From contig NZ_WWCK01000001.1 of assembly GCF_009857435.1 (NCBI RefSeq), forward strand, positions 62,001-126,000: a DNA stretch of 64,000 nucleotides, written 5' to 3'. The position numbers and the translations under genes were made by a program. The DNA comes from Duganella rivi. Its GTDB lineage: Bacteria; Pseudomonadota; Gammaproteobacteria; Burkholderiales; Burkholderiaceae_D. Positions 51,689 through 62,708 of the stretch are shown in pieces. The notes under the pieces are model-generated. The model was not told the origin of the DNA, searched no databases, and worked only from the letters and a program-made list of their open reading frames with translations. Every line of letters starts with the position of its first letter. Within the stretch, counting starts at the first letter, position 1.

Positions 51689-54600
51689 TTACAGCGTGCT
51701 AGCCGCGCGCACCTGCTCCAGCAAGCGGCGCAGCTGCGGCATGGCCGTCTCCACTTGCTGCCAGTTGCCGTGATCCGCTTCCATTTCAAGATCACCACAC
51801 AACGCTTGCAGCTCCTGCTCTTCCAGGTAGCCGGCGCTGCCCTTCATGCCGTGCAGCAGGCGCCCCGCCACTTCGCGGTCGCGTTGCAGCAGCGCGTATT
51901 CAAGGTCGGCCAGGCGCAGCGGCGCATCCTGATTGAACACGCTGCGCAAGCGGGCTTTCAAATCGCTAGCGCCACCGCTGTGCTGCGCCAGGCGCGAAGT
52001 CTCCAGCGACGCCGGCGCCACGCCGAACATGGAATCCAGTTCCGGGGTGCCGAGCGCAGGATGACGGCGCGGCTGCATGCGCGGCAGCTGGAAGCCGCGC
52101 TGCAACTGGCGCTCAATGGCGCGGCTTAACTGGAAGTGCAGCTTGTCTTCATCAATCGGCTTGGTCAGGAAGTCATCCATGCCGGCAGCGAGGTAGCGGC
52201 TGCGGTCTTCTTCGCTGGCGTTGGCGGTCAGCGCGATGATCATCAATTCCTGGTCACGCACCGGTGCGCCATCCGGCCCGCCCGAGCGGATCAAGCGCGT
52301 GGCGCTGGCGCCGTCCATTTCCGGCATGCGGCCATCCATCAGGATCAGATCATAACGCGAGAGCGAGCAGGCTTTCACGGCCAGCGCGCCATTTGCCGCA
52401 ATATCCACCTTATGGCCGAGATCTTCCAGCATCATGCGAATGATGATTTGATTGGTCGGGAAGTCTTCTGCGCACAGCACCTTCAATTGATGGCTGTGCG
52501 GCTCGCGCGGCACGTGCGGCACCACCGGCGGCGCCACGCCATTCGGCAGCGGCAGCTCAAACATGAAGACACTGCCCTTGCCCGGCGTGCTGACGGCGTT
52601 GATGCTGCCGCCCATCAGTTCCACCAATTGGCGGCAGATCGCCAGGCCGAGACCCGTGCCGCCGTAACGGCGCGTGGTGGAAGCGTCGGCCTGCTCGAAT
52701 TGCTGGAACAGGCGCGGGATGGCGTCTGCCTCGATGCCGATGCCGGTATCGGCGACGCTGAAGCGGATGCGGTTATGCTCGCCCTCGTCCGGCACGCATT
52801 CGACGCGCATCTTGACCGAACCTTGCTGCGTAAATTTGAAGGCGTTGCCGACCAGGTTGACCAGCACCTGCCGCAAGCGGGTTGGATCGCCGACCACGAA
52901 CTGCGGCAAGCGCTCATCAAACTCCAGGCTAAAACCAACGCTGTGCGCTGCTGCCTGTTCTTCAAACAGGCTCACCACGTTCTCCACCGCCGCCGACAGC
53001 GAGAAGTCGATATTCTCAATCGTCAGCTTGCCCGCTTCGATCTTGGAGAAGTCCAGCAAGTCGTTAATGATGGACAGCAGCGACTGCGCATTGGCCTGCC
53101 CGCGCAAAATCTGCTCGCGCGTGCCGGCCGCCATGTGCGGATCGCGCAGCGCGAAACCCAGCATGCCGATCACGCCGGCCAGCGGGGTGCGCATCTCGTG
53201 GCTCATATTGGCAAGGAATTCGGATTTCTGGCGCGTGGCGTCTTCCGCCTTTTGCTTGGCGTAGCGCAGGCGCTCCTCGTTATCCTGCAAGGCGCGGTTG
53301 GCCAGCGCCAGCTCCTCGGTGTGCAAGCGCACCTGGCGTTCCTGCGCCATCAGCTGATCCTGCGTCTGGCGCAGCGTTTGCAGCGTGTCTTCCAGCTGCT
53401 GGTAAGCGCGCGCGTTTTCCAGTCCGGCGGCGGCGTGAGAGGCCAGCGTTTGCAGCATGTCCATGTGCACGCGCTGATAGGCGTTGCGCTCCGTGCTTTG
53501 CACGCACAGCAGGCCGACCACGCGGTCGTTGATGACCAGCGGCGCGTACATCATCGAGTGCGCCTTCGCCACAGGCTGGCCGTCTTCGCGCACGCACGGC
53601 ACCAGCGACTCCAGCCCGGATTCGTCCATGTAGTCGCGGTACTCCTTGCGGAAGTCATTGATGAAAATCGGCTTGCGATGTGTAAGGCACCACACCGCCA
53701 GTTGGTTAGGCTGATCCAGCCGGCGCTGGTACGGCAAGGTGCGCACGCCGCCTTCAATCGCAAACGGGAAGTCGATCACGCCATCGTCCTCGCGCACGAA
53801 GCCGATGCCGAAGATCTGCGCGTTCATCAGGTGATTGACGTGGCGGTACAGCGTCTGCATGGTGGTTTCCATGTCCAGCGACGCGCTCATCTCGCGGCCC
53901 AATTCGCTGAGCACCGAGATGTTGCGGTGGGCCTGCTCCACTTCTTCCTTCTGGCGCTCGGTGTCGATGCGGCGCTGCTCGGCCTCGGCGCGCTGCGCTT
54001 CCGCTTCCAGGCGGCGCCGTTCCAGTTCATGCTTCTGCTGTTGCAGCTGCTGGTTCTTATGCTCGACTTCCGCCGTGCGCGAGCCGACCAGGTGCTCCAG
54101 GCGCCACTGCTGGTGGCGCAAGGCGCGCACGCGCGCGTGATAGGCGGCGTAAGCCGCACCGGCAGCGATCAGCGCCAGCAGGGAACGGAACCACCAGGTT
54201 TTCCAGAACGGCGGGCGGATGGTGATTTCCAGCGTGGCCGCATTGTCGTTCCAGATGCCGTCCTTGTTGGCGGCCTTCACGCGGAACACGTACTTGCCGG
54301 GATCAAGATTGGTGTAGGTGGCGAAGCGCTTGGTGGAATCGGTGACTACCCAGTCTTCATCGAAGCCCTGCAGCTGGTAGGCAAAGCGGTTGCGCTGCGG
54401 CGCGGCGTAGTGCAAGGCCGCGAACTCCAGCGAAAACACGGAGTCCGCTTCCAGCAAGGTCAACGCGCCGGTGTGTTCGATGGCGGTTTTCAGCACCTCG
54501 CCATGCTCGCCCTGCCCCGGCTTGAGCGACTTGTTAAAGATCTGGAAGTCGGTAATCGCCACCGTCGGCGCCACGCTGTTCTCGCGCACCTCGGCCGGCG

Positions 54601-56617
54601 AGAACGCGGTGATGCCGTTAAAGCCGCCGAAGTACAGCGTGCCGTCCGGCGTGCGCAGGGCTGCGCCATCAAAGTACGCGCCCTCGATGGTGCCGTCTGC
54701 GCCGCTGTAATTGCGCACCAGTCCCGTCTCAATATTCAAGCGTGACAAGCCGCTGTTGGTGCTCATCCAAAGATTGCCGGCGTCGTCCGGCAGGATGGAG
54801 GCGATGGCGTCGTCGGCGATGCCGTCCTTGCGCAGGTAGCGGCGGAACTTCACGCTGCCGTCCGCCGATACCTCCATCTTGTTCAAGCCTGCCGCCGTGC
54901 CGACCCAGATCGCGCCGCGCGCATCTTCGTACAGGTAGTGCACCTCGTCGTGACTGAGGCTATGCGGATCGTTCGGGTCGCGCCGGTAGTGGCGGAATTT
55001 GTCGGTCTTGCGGTCCAGCAGATCGAGGCCGTTGAAGGTGCCGATCCACAGCTGGCCATTGCGGTCTTCCAGTATCGGCCGCACCACGTTGTCCGACAGG
55101 CTGGCCGGATCGGCAGGATCGTGGCGGAAGGTGCGTGACTCCAGCGTGTTCGGATCGAGCCGGTGCAAGCCGCCGCGCGAAGCAATCCACAGCACGCCGC
55201 TGCGGTCGCCAACGATGTTGCGGATGGTGTCGCTGGCCGGATCACCGCGCACGAAGGACACGGCGCGTATCACGCCGGTCGCCAGGTTCAAATGATTGAT
55301 GCCAGCCGGGCCGCCCAGCCAGATATTGCCGTTCTTCTCGCGCCACAGCGTGGTCACCTGGTCGTCGCTGATGCTGTTGGCGTTCTGCGGATTGTGGCGC
55401 CACACTTTGCTCTCGCCGGTGACAGGATCGTACAGATTCAAACCGCCGCTGCTGCCCAGCCACAGCTTGCCGCGTCCATCGGGCAGGATGCCGCGTATCT
55501 TATTGTCCGACAGGGAGTTAGGCTGGTCGGCCTGCCGCACGATGCGCGCGAAACCACCGCTGCCCATATCGACGCGGCTGACGCCATCGTTCCAGGTGCC
55601 GACCCAGAAAGTGCCTACGCGGTCGCGGTACATGGCGGAGATTTGATTATCGGCCACGCTGTGCGTGTCGCTGACTTGATGGCGATACTGCACCAGCCGC
55701 TCTTCGCCCGGCAGCCAGCGGAACAAGCCGTCGGCCAGCGAGCCTACCCACAGATTGGCTTCCCCATCTTCGTACAAGGTGGTGATGCTGACGCCGGGCT
55801 TGAGTCCCTCGCGCGCACCGAGGCGGCGGCGCTGCGGCTCGGCGCCCAGCAAGCGCCATTGCTCAAGGCCCGCTTGGGTGCCGACCCACAATGTCTGCGC
55901 GCTATCGACTTGCAGCGCGATGACGGAGTTGAATTTACTGTCGCCGCTGGTGTCGATGGCGTAGTGCTGGAAGCGCGTGCCGCCCGGCGGCAGCATGTCC
56001 AGGCCGGACGCGGTGCCGACCCACAGGCGCCCTGCCGCATCGCGCGCCAAGGCATTCACATGATCGTTGGCTAGGCTGCCCGCATCGGAAGGATCGTGAT
56101 GCCAGCTGGTGAAGCGCTTGCTGGCCGGGTCGAAGTGATGCAGACCGTCGGCGGTGGCAACCCACAGGCCGCCCAAGCCATCATCAACAATCGCGCGCAC
56201 GTGGCGGTTGCCGTTGCCGCGCTGCGCCGATTCGCGCGGCAGAAAGTGCGTGAAGGTCTTGGTGGCTGAATCGTAGCGATCCAGACCGCCGTCGGTGCCT
56301 ACCCACAGCTGGCCGGAGCGATCGAGATGCAGCACGCGCACCCAGTTGTCGGCAAGGCTGTGCGGATCGGAGATGGCGCTCTTGTAGGTGATGGTGCGGT
56401 AGCCGTCAAAGCGCGTCAGGCCTGCCTGGGTGCCGAGCCAGATGAAGCCCTGCTTGTCCTGCGCGATGGCCAGCACGGTTTCCTGCGCCAGTCCATGTTC
56501 AACGCTCAGCTGCTCGAAGCGCAAGGTGCGCGGCGGCGCGGCGGCCGATGCGCCCAGGCTCCACAACAGCAGGAGCGGCAGCAGCATTCGGCAGCAGAGA
56601 CTTTTCAAGCGCAGCAT
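51689..56617 (-). CDS. Large propeller-type hybrid sensor histidine kinase
   Basis: A 1642-residue sensor. After a signal sequence ([16 protein letters not shown]) come about a dozen reg_prop repeats ([26 protein letters not shown] and later copies to about 670) forming two periplasmic beta-propellers. A Y_Y_Y domain (about 735-800), one membrane helix (about 808-826), a coiled coil, and a GAF domain (about 900-1068) follow. The kinase has His1140 ([12 protein letters not shown]), an N box at 1254-1263 and the HATPase G boxes to about 1350. A receiver domain (Asp1428 in [13 protein letters not shown]) and a C-terminal HPt domain (His1589 in [12 protein letters not shown]) complete an internal relay. 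The ATG at 56617 avoids overlap with the patatin gene. The ligand is unknown. Confidence 0.95.
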   Translation of the reverse strand: MLRLKSLCCRMLLPLLLLWSLGASAAAPPRTLRFEQLSVEHGLAQETVLAIAQDKQGFIWLGTQAGLTRFDGYRTITYKSAISDPHSLADNWVRVLHLDRSGQLWVGTDGGLDRYDSATKTFTHFLPRESAQRGNGNRHVRAIVDDGLGGLWVATADGLHHFDPASKRFTSWHHDPSDAGSLANDHVNALARDAAGRLWVGTASGLDMLPPGGTRFQHYAIDTSGDSKFNSVIALQVDSAQTLWVGTQAGLEQWRLLGAEPQRRRLGAREGLKPGVSITTLYEDGEANLWVGSLADGLFRWLPGEERLVQYRHQVSDTHSVADNQISAMYRDRVGTFWVGTWNDGVSRVDMGSGGFARIVRQADQPNSLSDNKIRGILPDGRGKLWLGSSGGLNLYDPVTGESKVWRHNPQNANSISDDQVTTLWREKNGNIWLGGPAGINHLNLATGVIRAVSFVRGDPASDTIRNIVGDRSGVLWIASRGGLHRLDPNTLESRTFRHDPADPASLSDNVVRPILEDRNGQLWIGTFNGLDLLDRKTDKFRHYRRDPNDPHSLSHDEVHYLYEDARGAIWVGTAAGLNKMEVSADGSVKFRRYLRKDGIADDAIASILPDDAGNLWMSTNSGLSRLNIETGLVRNYSGADGTIEGAYFDGAALRTPDGTLYFGGFNGITAFSPAEVRENSVAPTVAITDFQIFNKSLKPGQGEHGEVLKTAIEHTGALTLLEADSVFSLEFAALHYAAPQRNRFAYQLQGFDEDWVVTDSTKRFATYTNLDPGKYVFRVKAANKDGIWNDNAATLEITIRPPFWKTWWFRSLLALIAAGAAYAAYHARVRALRHQQWRLEHLVGSRTAEVEHKNQQLQQQKHELERRRLEAEAQRAEAEQRRIDTERQKEEVEQAHRNISVLSELGREMSASLDMETTMQTLYRHVNHLMNAQIFGIGFVREDDGVIDFPFAIEGGVRTLPYQRRLDQPNQLAVWCLTHRKPIFINDFRKEYRDYMDESGLESLVPCVREDGQPVAKAHSMMYAPLVINDRVVGLLCVQSTERNAYQRVHMDMLQTLASHAAAGLENARAYQQLEDTLQTLRQTQDQLMAQERQVRLHTEELALANRALQDNEERLRYAKQKAEDATRQKSEFLANMSHEMRTPLAGVIGMLGFALRDPHMAAGTREQILRGQANAQSLLSIINDLLDFSKIEAGKLTIENIDFSLSAAVENVVSLFEEQAAAHSVGFSLEFDERLPQFVVGDPTRLRQVLVNLVGNAFKFTQQGSVKMRVECVPDEGEHNRIRFSVADTGIGIEADAIPRLFQQFEQADASTTRRYGGTGLGLAICRQLVELMGGSINAVSTPGKGSVFMFELPLPNGVAPPVVPHVPREPHSHQLKVLCAEDFPTNQIIIRMMLEDLGHKVDIAANGALAVKACSLSRYDLILMDGRMPEMDGASATRLIRSGGPDGAPVRDQELMIIALTANASEEDRSRYLAAGMDDFLTKPIDEDKLHFQLSRAIERQLQRGFQLPRMQPRRHPALGTPELDSMFGVAPASLETSRLAQHSGGASDLKARLRSVFNQDAPLRLADLEYALLQRDREVAGRLLHGMKGSAGYLEEQELQALCGDLEMEADHGNWQQVETAMPQLRRLLEQVRAASTL

Positions 56618-56624
56618 TAAATAA

Positions 56625-57800
56625 TCAGGATTCAAAGAAGGCCAGCACGTCGCTCTTGCGCGCATGGGTGTCGCGCTGGCCGAGGCGAATCAACTCGCAA
56701 GTGTAGGTGGATTCAAATAGCAGGTAGGAGGCCAGTGCCGCGCCGCGCGCCTCAGTTGCGCCGATACCGGACAACATGGTGCGGATCGGCGCCGGCAGGC
56801 TGGCAATGTGGCGGCTGGCGATATCGTCCAGACGTTCGGACGGCGCGATCACCAGCAGTTCGACCGGTTTAAGCGGCGTCTTTTCCAGGTACTCGGGCGG
56901 CAGCATGGACAAGGTTTTGTTGACGCGCTCCAGCCGCTCGATATCGACCGCCAGGCTATCGAGGAAGATCGACGACATAGCGTGGCCGGCGATTTGCGCC
57001 AGGCTCGGATAACGCGCTGCGTTCTTTTCGGCGGCGCTGCGCGGCGGCTCGGTCAGGCGTCCGGCGCCGACCACCAGCACCTTGCTGGCGCCGAGGTGAA
57101 TCGCCGGCGAGATCGGCGCCAGCTGGCGCATCGAACCATCGCCGCAGTATTCGCGGTGGCCGCCCATGTACAGCGGCGTGGCCGGAAAAATAAACGGGAT
57201 CGCCGACGATGCCAGCAAGTGCTCGACGCCGATCTGGTCTTGCAGCGCCACGCGCTGCATGCGGATCCACGGCGCGATGTCGGCGGCGGTTTGGTAAAAG
57301 GTCAGGTGATTGCCGCCGGTGTAGGACGAAGCGGTAACGGCCAGCGCATGCAGCAAGCCTTCGGACAACACCGCGTCGAGGCGCGGCAAATCCAGCATGC
57401 GGTGCAGCAGGCCGACCAGCGGCGTGTTGTCGAGCAGGGAGGCCGGCGGCGCGGCGCGCCACTTGCGCAGCAGCCAGCCGAAGGACAACAGGGACAGCCA
57501 GCGCGCGCCGGAGCGGATCACGCCCAGCGAATCGGCGCGGTAGACTTCTTCCACGGTGATGTGCTGCCAGACGTCGAGCAGCTTTTGCACGCCCTCGCCG
57601 AAGTTGTCGGCGCGGCAGGCCAAGGCCGTGGCGTTGATCGCACCAGCGGAGGTGCCGCAAATGATATCAAAAGGATTACGGGCCGGCGGCCAGCCCTCTT
57701 CCCAGAGAATTTCCGAAATCGCCTGCAGCACGCCGACCTGGTAGGCGGCCCGCGCACCGCCCCCGGTCAGGATCAAGCCTGTTTTCTTTTGTAGTCCCAT
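56625..57800 (-). CDS. Patatin-like phospholipase
   Basis: A 391-residue lipid acyl hydrolase. It has the oxyanion motif GGGARAAYQ at 13-21, nucleophile Ser51 in GTSAG, and catalytic Asp221 in CGDGSM, so the Ser-Asp dyad is intact. No signal peptide is apparent; related proteins act in the cytoplasm, at the membrane or after secretion by other routes. It sits between gamma-glutamyltransferase (39 bases) and the hybrid kinase (7 bases). No functional link between these neighbours is evident beyond shared direction. Confidence 0.9.
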   Translation of the reverse strand: MGLQKKTGLILTGGGARAAYQVGVLQAISEILWEEGWPPARNPFDIICGTSAGAINATALACRADNFGEGVQKLLDVWQHITVEEVYRADSLGVIRSGARWLSLLSFGWLLRKWRAAPPASLLDNTPLVGLLHRMLDLPRLDAVLSEGLLHALAVTASSYTGGNHLTFYQTAADIAPWIRMQRVALQDQIGVEHLLASSAIPFIFPATPLYMGGHREYCGDGSMRQLAPISPAIHLGASKVLVVGAGRLTEPPRSAAEKNAARYPSLAQIAGHAMSSIFLDSLAVDIERLERVNKTLSMLPPEYLEKTPLKPVELLVIAPSERLDDIASRHIASLPAPIRTMLSGIGATEARGAALASYLLFESTYTCELIRLGQRDTHARKSDVLAFFES

Positions 57801-57839
57801 CGTGCAAGATTATCAGGGTCTACGGCTTTTGGGGAGGAG

Positions 57840-59618
57840 TTAATCCCCTAAAACGACACCTTCCCGGCGCGGATCGGCGCCGCCGAACCATTCCAGCTTG
57901 CCGTTGACGACGCGGCGCTGGATGCCCTGCAGGCCCGAATTCTGGTCATATTCGCGGATATCGTGGCCGCGCGCCTTGAGCTGCTCAACCACGGCTCGGC
58001 TGACGCGCCCTGCTTCGAGCTCGGTCGGACCATTGCGGCTGCCGATGTTGGGCAGGCTGATGGCCTGCTGCACGTCCAGTCCCCAGTCCAGCGTCCCGAC
58101 CAGCACTTTCGCCACGTAGTTGATGATGGTGGAGCCGCCCGGCGAACCGGTGGCCAGCACCAGCTTGTGCGTGCCCTTTTCAAACACCAGCGTCGGCGAC
58201 ATGGCGCTGCGCGGGCGCTTGCCGGCTTGGACGCGGTTGGCGATCGGGCCGTCGGCGTCCTGCGAATCGAAGGAGAAATCGGTCAGCTGGTTGTTCAGCA
58301 TGAAGCCGTCCACCATCTGGCGCGCACCGAAGGCATCTTCCACCGAAGTGGTCATGGACAGGCTGCCGCCGTAAGCATCCACTGCCACCAGGTGCGAGGT
58401 GGATGGCTTGTCGATGGCGGTGTCGGCGCCCCATGCGACTTGCATGGTGTCCGGCGTGCCGTATTTCGCCTTTCCCATCGACTGCTGGCCGATCAATGCC
58501 GCGCGCTGTTTCAGGTAGCCCTTATCCAGCATGGCGCTCACGCCCTTGCCGGGCAATGGTACGAAGTCGGTGTCGGCCACATAGCGGTTGCGGTCTGCAT
58601 AAGCCAGGCGGCCCGCTTCGGTGAACAGGTGGATGCCTTCCGCCGTCAGCTCGCCGTTGACCGGCTTGTACGGGCTGATGTCCTTGTACTCCAAAATGCC
58701 CAGCATCTGCGCGATGGCGATGCCGCCCGACGATGGCGGCGGCGCGCCGCACACAGTCCACTTTTTGTAATCGCTACATACCGGATCGCGCTCCTTGGCC
58801 TGGTAGCCGGCGATGTCGGCGGCGGTCAGCAAGCCGGGGTTGGTCGGATGCGAGGCTACCTTGGCGGCGATATCGCTGGCGATGCGGCCCTTGTAGAAAG
58901 CGTCGGCGCCGCCGTCGGCGATTTCGCGCAGGGTGCGCGCCAGTTCGGGATTCTTCAGCAGATAGCCGACCGGGCGCGGTTTGCCTTGTTCATCGAAGAA
59001 GTAGGCGCGCGCCACCGGGTCGCGCGACAGGAATTTGTCCCACGACAGCAGCGCGTTCAGGCGCGGGCTGACGGCAAAGCCGTCGGCGGCCAGCTTGATC
59101 GCCGGCTGGAACAGGGTTTTCCACGGCAGCCTGCCGTGCTGTTTATGTGCCAGCTCCAGCATGCGCAGCACGCCCGGCGCACCGGTTGAACGGCCGCCGA
59201 CCACGCCCACTTCGCGCGATACCGGCTTGCCGTCTTTATCCTGGAACAGGTGTTCGTCCGCTGCGGCGGGCGCAGTTTCGCGGCCGTCGTAGGATTGCAC
59301 GCGCTTGGCGTCGGCATACATCAGGAAGGAGCCGCCGCCGATGCCGGACGATTGCGGCTCCACCAGCGTCAGCACCATTTGCATGGCGATGGCGGCATCG
59401 ACCGCGCTGCCGCCCTGCTTGAGCATTTGGTAGCCGGCCTGGGTGGCCAGCGGGTTGGCGGCGGCCACCATGAATTTGTGAGCTGACTTGCCAGCCTTCT
59501 CGGCATAGCCGGTGGCGATTTCCGGTGCGTGGTCGGGCGTGGCGCGCTGGGCGTAGGAAGGGGCATGCAGCGCGGCCAGCACTGCGGCGCTGAGCGCCAG
59601 TGTTTTCAAGCGCAGCAT
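57840..59618 (-). CDS. ggt: Gamma-glutamyltransferase
   Basis: A 592-residue periplasmic enzyme that cleaves gamma-glutamyl bonds of glutathione and related compounds. It has a signal peptide (LALSAAVLAALHAPSYA), the N-terminal AANPLATQAGYQMLKQGGSA and GIGGGSFLM, and the autoprocessing site where Thr407 (STSHLVAVDAYGG) becomes the N-terminal nucleophile of the small subunit. The later NNQLTDFSF and GSPGGSTIINYV regions are intact. Length is typical. The gene starts three bases after the stop of the small transporter gene, so it is co-transcribed with the membrane module upstream. Confidence 0.95.
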   Translation of the reverse strand: MLRLKTLALSAAVLAALHAPSYAQRATPDHAPEIATGYAEKAGKSAHKFMVAAANPLATQAGYQMLKQGGSAVDAAIAMQMVLTLVEPQSSGIGGGSFLMYADAKRVQSYDGRETAPAAADEHLFQDKDGKPVSREVGVVGGRSTGAPGVLRMLELAHKQHGRLPWKTLFQPAIKLAADGFAVSPRLNALLSWDKFLSRDPVARAYFFDEQGKPRPVGYLLKNPELARTLREIADGGADAFYKGRIASDIAAKVASHPTNPGLLTAADIAGYQAKERDPVCSDYKKWTVCGAPPPSSGGIAIAQMLGILEYKDISPYKPVNGELTAEGIHLFTEAGRLAYADRNRYVADTDFVPLPGKGVSAMLDKGYLKQRAALIGQQSMGKAKYGTPDTMQVAWGADTAIDKPSTSHLVAVDAYGGSLSMTTSVEDAFGARQMVDGFMLNNQLTDFSFDSQDADGPIANRVQAGKRPRSAMSPTLVFEKGTHKLVLATGSPGGSTIINYVAKVLVGTLDWGLDVQQAISLPNIGSRNGPTELEAGRVSRAVVEQLKARGHDIREYDQNSGLQGIQRRVVNGKLEWFGGADPRREGVVLGD

Positions 59619-59621
59619 GGT

Positions 59622-59963
59622 TTAACGCGACAGCACGAAGGCGCCGGCGGTCACCAGCAGCAGGCCGGCGATCTTGGTCGGCGTCAGCGCTTCTTGCAGC
59701 ATCAGCGTGCCGGCCGCAGTCACCAAGGCCATGGTCACGGCCGTCATCACCGGGTAGGCCAGGCTGATTTGCAGGCGTTGCAGGGCGAAGGTGTAGAAGA
59801 TGAAGCCGAGACCGTAGGAGCCGCAGGCGGCGCCAAGGTAAGCCAGCCGCACGAAGTTCAAGCCGGCCTCGCCCTGGCTGGACATCTTGATCAGAAACGT
59901 CGACGTGGCGCTAGCCAGTGCGGCCAGCGCGCACCACAGATATCCAACATAGGTAGGATTCAT
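59622..59963 (-). CDS. Four-helix EamA/SMR-type small membrane transporter (ArnE-like)
   Basis: A 113-residue protein with four hydrophobic helices (LWCALAALASATSTFLI, GAACGSYGLGFIFYTFAL, SLAYPVMTAVTMALVTAAG, IAGLLLVTAGAFVL), the half-size form of the drug/metabolite transporter superfamily. It resembles small multidrug resistance proteins and also ArnE/ArnF, which flip undecaprenyl-phosphate aminoarabinose. Because it follows a UbiA-type phosphoribosyltransferase-like gene by 20 bases, flipping of a polyprenyl-phosphate sugar is an attractive guess, not proven. Drug export or spermidine transport are the alternatives. Confidence 0.75.
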   Translation of the reverse strand: MNPTYVGYLWCALAALASATSTFLIKMSSQGEAGLNFVRLAYLGAACGSYGLGFIFYTFALQRLQISLAYPVMTAVTMALVTAAGTLMLQEALTPTKIAGLLLVTAGAFVLSR

Positions 59964-59983
59964 GAATCAGATAAACCTTGCTT

Positions 59984-61429
59984 TCAGAAGCTGGCCGCCA
60001 CCATCAGCACGCCGCAGGCCGCAATCACCACCAAGCTGACGCGGTCCTTGCTGACATACAGCACTGGGTCTTCGTTGACCTCGCCCCGGAAGGACAAGGT
60101 CCACAAACGGCCCAGCCAGAACACCAGCAGGGGCAAAATCCCCATCAAAAACTGCGGATGCGCGTACAGCTTCAAGATGTTATTCGAATTAAAGTACAGC
60201 ATGAACACCAGCATGGCGATGAAGCCGCTGTTGATGCCCATGATGCCGACCGGCAGCTTGTCGCGGATAGTGTAGCTGCGTCCGCTGGTCTTTTGCTTGC
60301 CTTGGCTCTCCAGATTATACAGCTCGCTATAACGCTTGAGTAAAGCGAGGCTCAGGAAGATAAAGAACGAGAACGCCAGCAGCCAGAACGACGGCTCGAT
60401 GCTGGTGGCGGCCGCGCCGCCGAGGATGCGCATGGTGTACAGCAGCGCCAGCGCGACGATGTCGATCATCAGCAGGCGCTTGAGGTAAATCGAATACGCC
60501 AGGGTGCTGGCAAAGTAGACCGACACGGCCAGCAACAGTAGCGGTTCGGTCCACGCGCACACCAGCAGGCCGGCCACCGCCAGCAGCACTGAGCCGATCA
60601 ACGCCACCGGCAGCGGCAGCGAGCCGTTGGCGATCGGGCGGCGGTGCTTGGTCGGGTGGCGGCGGTCGTCCGGCGCGTCGAGCGCGTCGTTCAGCAGGTA
60701 GGCGCTGGAGGCACACATCGAGAACGCGGCAAACGCCACCAGCGCTTGCAGGAATACGTCCAGCGTCAGCGCGTGGCCGGCCAGCATCGGCACGAACACC
60801 AGCATGTTTTTCAGCCATTGGCGTGGACGCATGGCCTTGATCAACGGCTTGAGCCAGCCCACGCGCGGCGTGCCGGCCTGGGTGGTGGCGCGGCCGCCGG
60901 CCAGGCGGAATGGCTTGCCGGTCACCGAGAAGGCCGAGCGGCTGGCTTCCCACACGGCCACGTCGACCTTGGCGTTGCCGATGTAGTCGAAGCCCTGCTC
61001 GCCGTACAGCTCGGTCAGTTTCCTGGCCTTGTTGCGCGAGGTCAGGTTGACGCCCTGCTCGGTCGCCAGCACCTGGTCGAACAGACCGACGTGCTTGGCA
61101 ATGGCGTCGGCAAAGCGGCGCTCCGAGCCGGTGGCCAGCACGATGTAGCGGCCCTGCTCGCGTTGGCGCGCCAGGTCGCCCAGCAGCGCCTTGTCGTAGG
61201 GCAGCGTTTCCGGGTTGATCTCGACCAGGCCGGCAATGCGCTCCTTGAAGCCGGCCTTGCCCCGCAACAACCAAAACGGCAAGCGCCACAGGTACATGAA
61301 GCGGACCTTGATGAATACGAGAATGGCTTCCCACAGCAGGTCGGAATGGATCAGCGTGCCGTCAAGATCGACCACCAGCGGCTTGTCTTGTTTGAGGACA
61401 GTTTTGTCCGAGGCAAAGGTGGCGCTCAT
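59984..61429 (-). CDS. HAD phosphatase - UbiA prenyltransferase fusion
   Basis: A 481-residue fusion. Residues about 15-190 are a HAD-family phosphatase (VVDLDGTLIHSD with the nucleophile Asp21, LATGSERRF, and later GNAKVDVAVW). Residues about 200-481 are a polytopic UbiA-type transferase (NDALDAPDDRRHP at 247-259, KHRRPIANG, and a second acidic segment RLLMIDIVALALLYTMRILGG). Relatives of this UbiA type transfer phosphoribose from PRPP to decaprenyl phosphate, and a separate phosphatase then removes the 5-phosphate. Here both steps could be in one chain. Quinone or heme prenylation is less likely given the motif and neighbours. The start is two bases after the stop of the GT-C-like gene. Confidence 0.85.
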   Translation of the reverse strand: MSATFASDKTVLKQDKPLVVDLDGTLIHSDLLWEAILVFIKVRFMYLWRLPFWLLRGKAGFKERIAGLVEINPETLPYDKALLGDLARQREQGRYIVLATGSERRFADAIAKHVGLFDQVLATEQGVNLTSRNKARKLTELYGEQGFDYIGNAKVDVAVWEASRSAFSVTGKPFRLAGGRATTQAGTPRVGWLKPLIKAMRPRQWLKNMLVFVPMLAGHALTLDVFLQALVAFAAFSMCASSAYLLNDALDAPDDRRHPTKHRRPIANGSLPLPVALIGSVLLAVAGLLVCAWTEPLLLLAVSVYFASTLAYSIYLKRLLMIDIVALALLYTMRILGGAAATSIEPSFWLLAFSFFIFLSLALLKRYSELYNLESQGKQKTSGRSYTIRDKLPVGIMGINSGFIAMLVFMLYFNSNNILKLYAHPQFLMGILPLLVFWLGRLWTLSFRGEVNEDPVLYVSKDRVSLVVIAACGVLMVAASF

Positions 61430-61431
61430 GG

Positions 61432-62649
61432 TTATGCTCCTGCCAAGGTGTAGCCAGTCGGGTTAAGCTGGCTTTGCGGTGCGGTGGCCGTGCTCTTGGC
61501 GCGGATTGCGCACACCATCAGGGCCACACCGACCGGGATGAAGGCGTCGAACTGGCGGCTTTCGTTCAGCTGCCCGACGAAGAAGGTCATCACGGCCAGG
61601 CACGGCAGCAAGGCCACGCACCAGCGCAGGGCGACCGGCGCGCTGCGCAGGCCGAAGGCAGCAATTGCGTACCACAGCAGCAACGGGCCAAGCGACGACA
61701 CGATCTGGGTCGGCTGGTGCAGGAACAGGTTGATATTCAGGGCCGGCTTGCCGCCTTCCCACGCGCTCTTGGCCGGCAGCAAGGTAAACATCAGCACGCG
61801 CACCGCGCCGTAGCAAGCCAGCTGCAGGGCGAGGAAGCCGGCCAGCTTCGGCAGCTTGATTTGACCGAACAAGACCAAGGCGCTAATGCCGACCAGGAAC
61901 AGGGTCAGCTCGTGGTTGAGCGTGCCGATGGTGAACACCAGCAGGTAAGGCAGCAGGCGATGGGTCAGCAGGAAGCGCAGGGCCAGCGCGTACACGGCAA
62001 TGATGGCAATGTCGTAGAAAGTGTAATACTTGATGGTCGGCGCCCACATCAGCAGGGCGAGGAACTGGCCGACGAAAGCCAGGTCTTCACGGATGAACAG
62101 GGCCGAGAAGCGTTTCACCGCCCACAGCGCCACGAACACCGCCACCATTTGCGAGAAGATGTAGGCGTGCAGGTAGGACAACGACGGCGCCACGTACAGC
62201 AGCGCCTGCGCCGGGAACAGCAGCAATACGCGGTGCTGGAACGGCGGCTTGCCGGTGTAGTTCAGCATCTTCTCGATCGGATACCAGCTTTCCTCGCTGC
62301 CGAAAATAATCAGGAACAGGTAGAACAGGAAGGCATACAGCAGGGTCAGGCCCAGTTCAGGCAGGGGCGAGCGATTACCCGGATTGCCGAGGCGGTAGTT
62401 GAACAACGCCAAGGTAGGCACCAAGCCGGCCCAGATCAGGATGAAGAAGCGCGCCAGGTAATCGATCTTGGCGACGTAAAAATCAATCGGGTGTGGCGTT
62501 CCGCGGCCCCAGGTACGGTTCAGGAAGGCAAGCACGTCGCCATTGGCATGGGGCAGCCATTGTTGCACAGCAAAAAAATAAACCGCAACCCCGAGCAGGC
62601 CAATACCAAAGATCGAGATTAGCGCACGTCGCAAAAATAGCGCATTCAT
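61432..62649 (-). CDS. Polytopic membrane protein, GT-C-like, function unknown
   Basis: A 405-residue protein with about ten to eleven membrane helices. After the first helix comes a periplasmic loop with an acidic residue (PHANGDVLAFLNRTWG, Asp near 36), the position where GT-C glycosyltransferases have their catalytic Asp. I do not recognise a named family. It is the first gene of a five-gene membrane/metabolic run, has its own promoter and sits directly before the HAD-UbiA fusion. A glycosyltransferase using a polyprenyl-phosphate sugar is a reasonable hypothesis. The ATG at 62649 (MNALFLRR) fits a membrane N-terminus better than an upstream start. Confidence 0.7.
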   Translation of the reverse strand: MNALFLRRALISIFGIGLLGVAVYFFAVQQWLPHANGDVLAFLNRTWGRGTPHPIDFYVAKIDYLARFFILIWAGLVPTLALFNYRLGNPGNRSPLPELGLTLLYAFLFYLFLIIFGSEESWYPIEKMLNYTGKPPFQHRVLLLFPAQALLYVAPSLSYLHAYIFSQMVAVFVALWAVKRFSALFIREDLAFVGQFLALLMWAPTIKYYTFYDIAIIAVYALALRFLLTHRLLPYLLVFTIGTLNHELTLFLVGISALVLFGQIKLPKLAGFLALQLACYGAVRVLMFTLLPAKSAWEGGKPALNINLFLHQPTQIVSSLGPLLLWYAIAAFGLRSAPVALRWCVALLPCLAVMTFFVGQLNESRQFDAFIPVGVALMVCAIRAKSTATAPQSQLNPTGYTLAGA

Positions 62650-62708
62650 GTTGCTTGCCCCTGAAAAGTAGATTGCCAAACAATAGTTTATCTGGACACA
62701 ATCTCACT

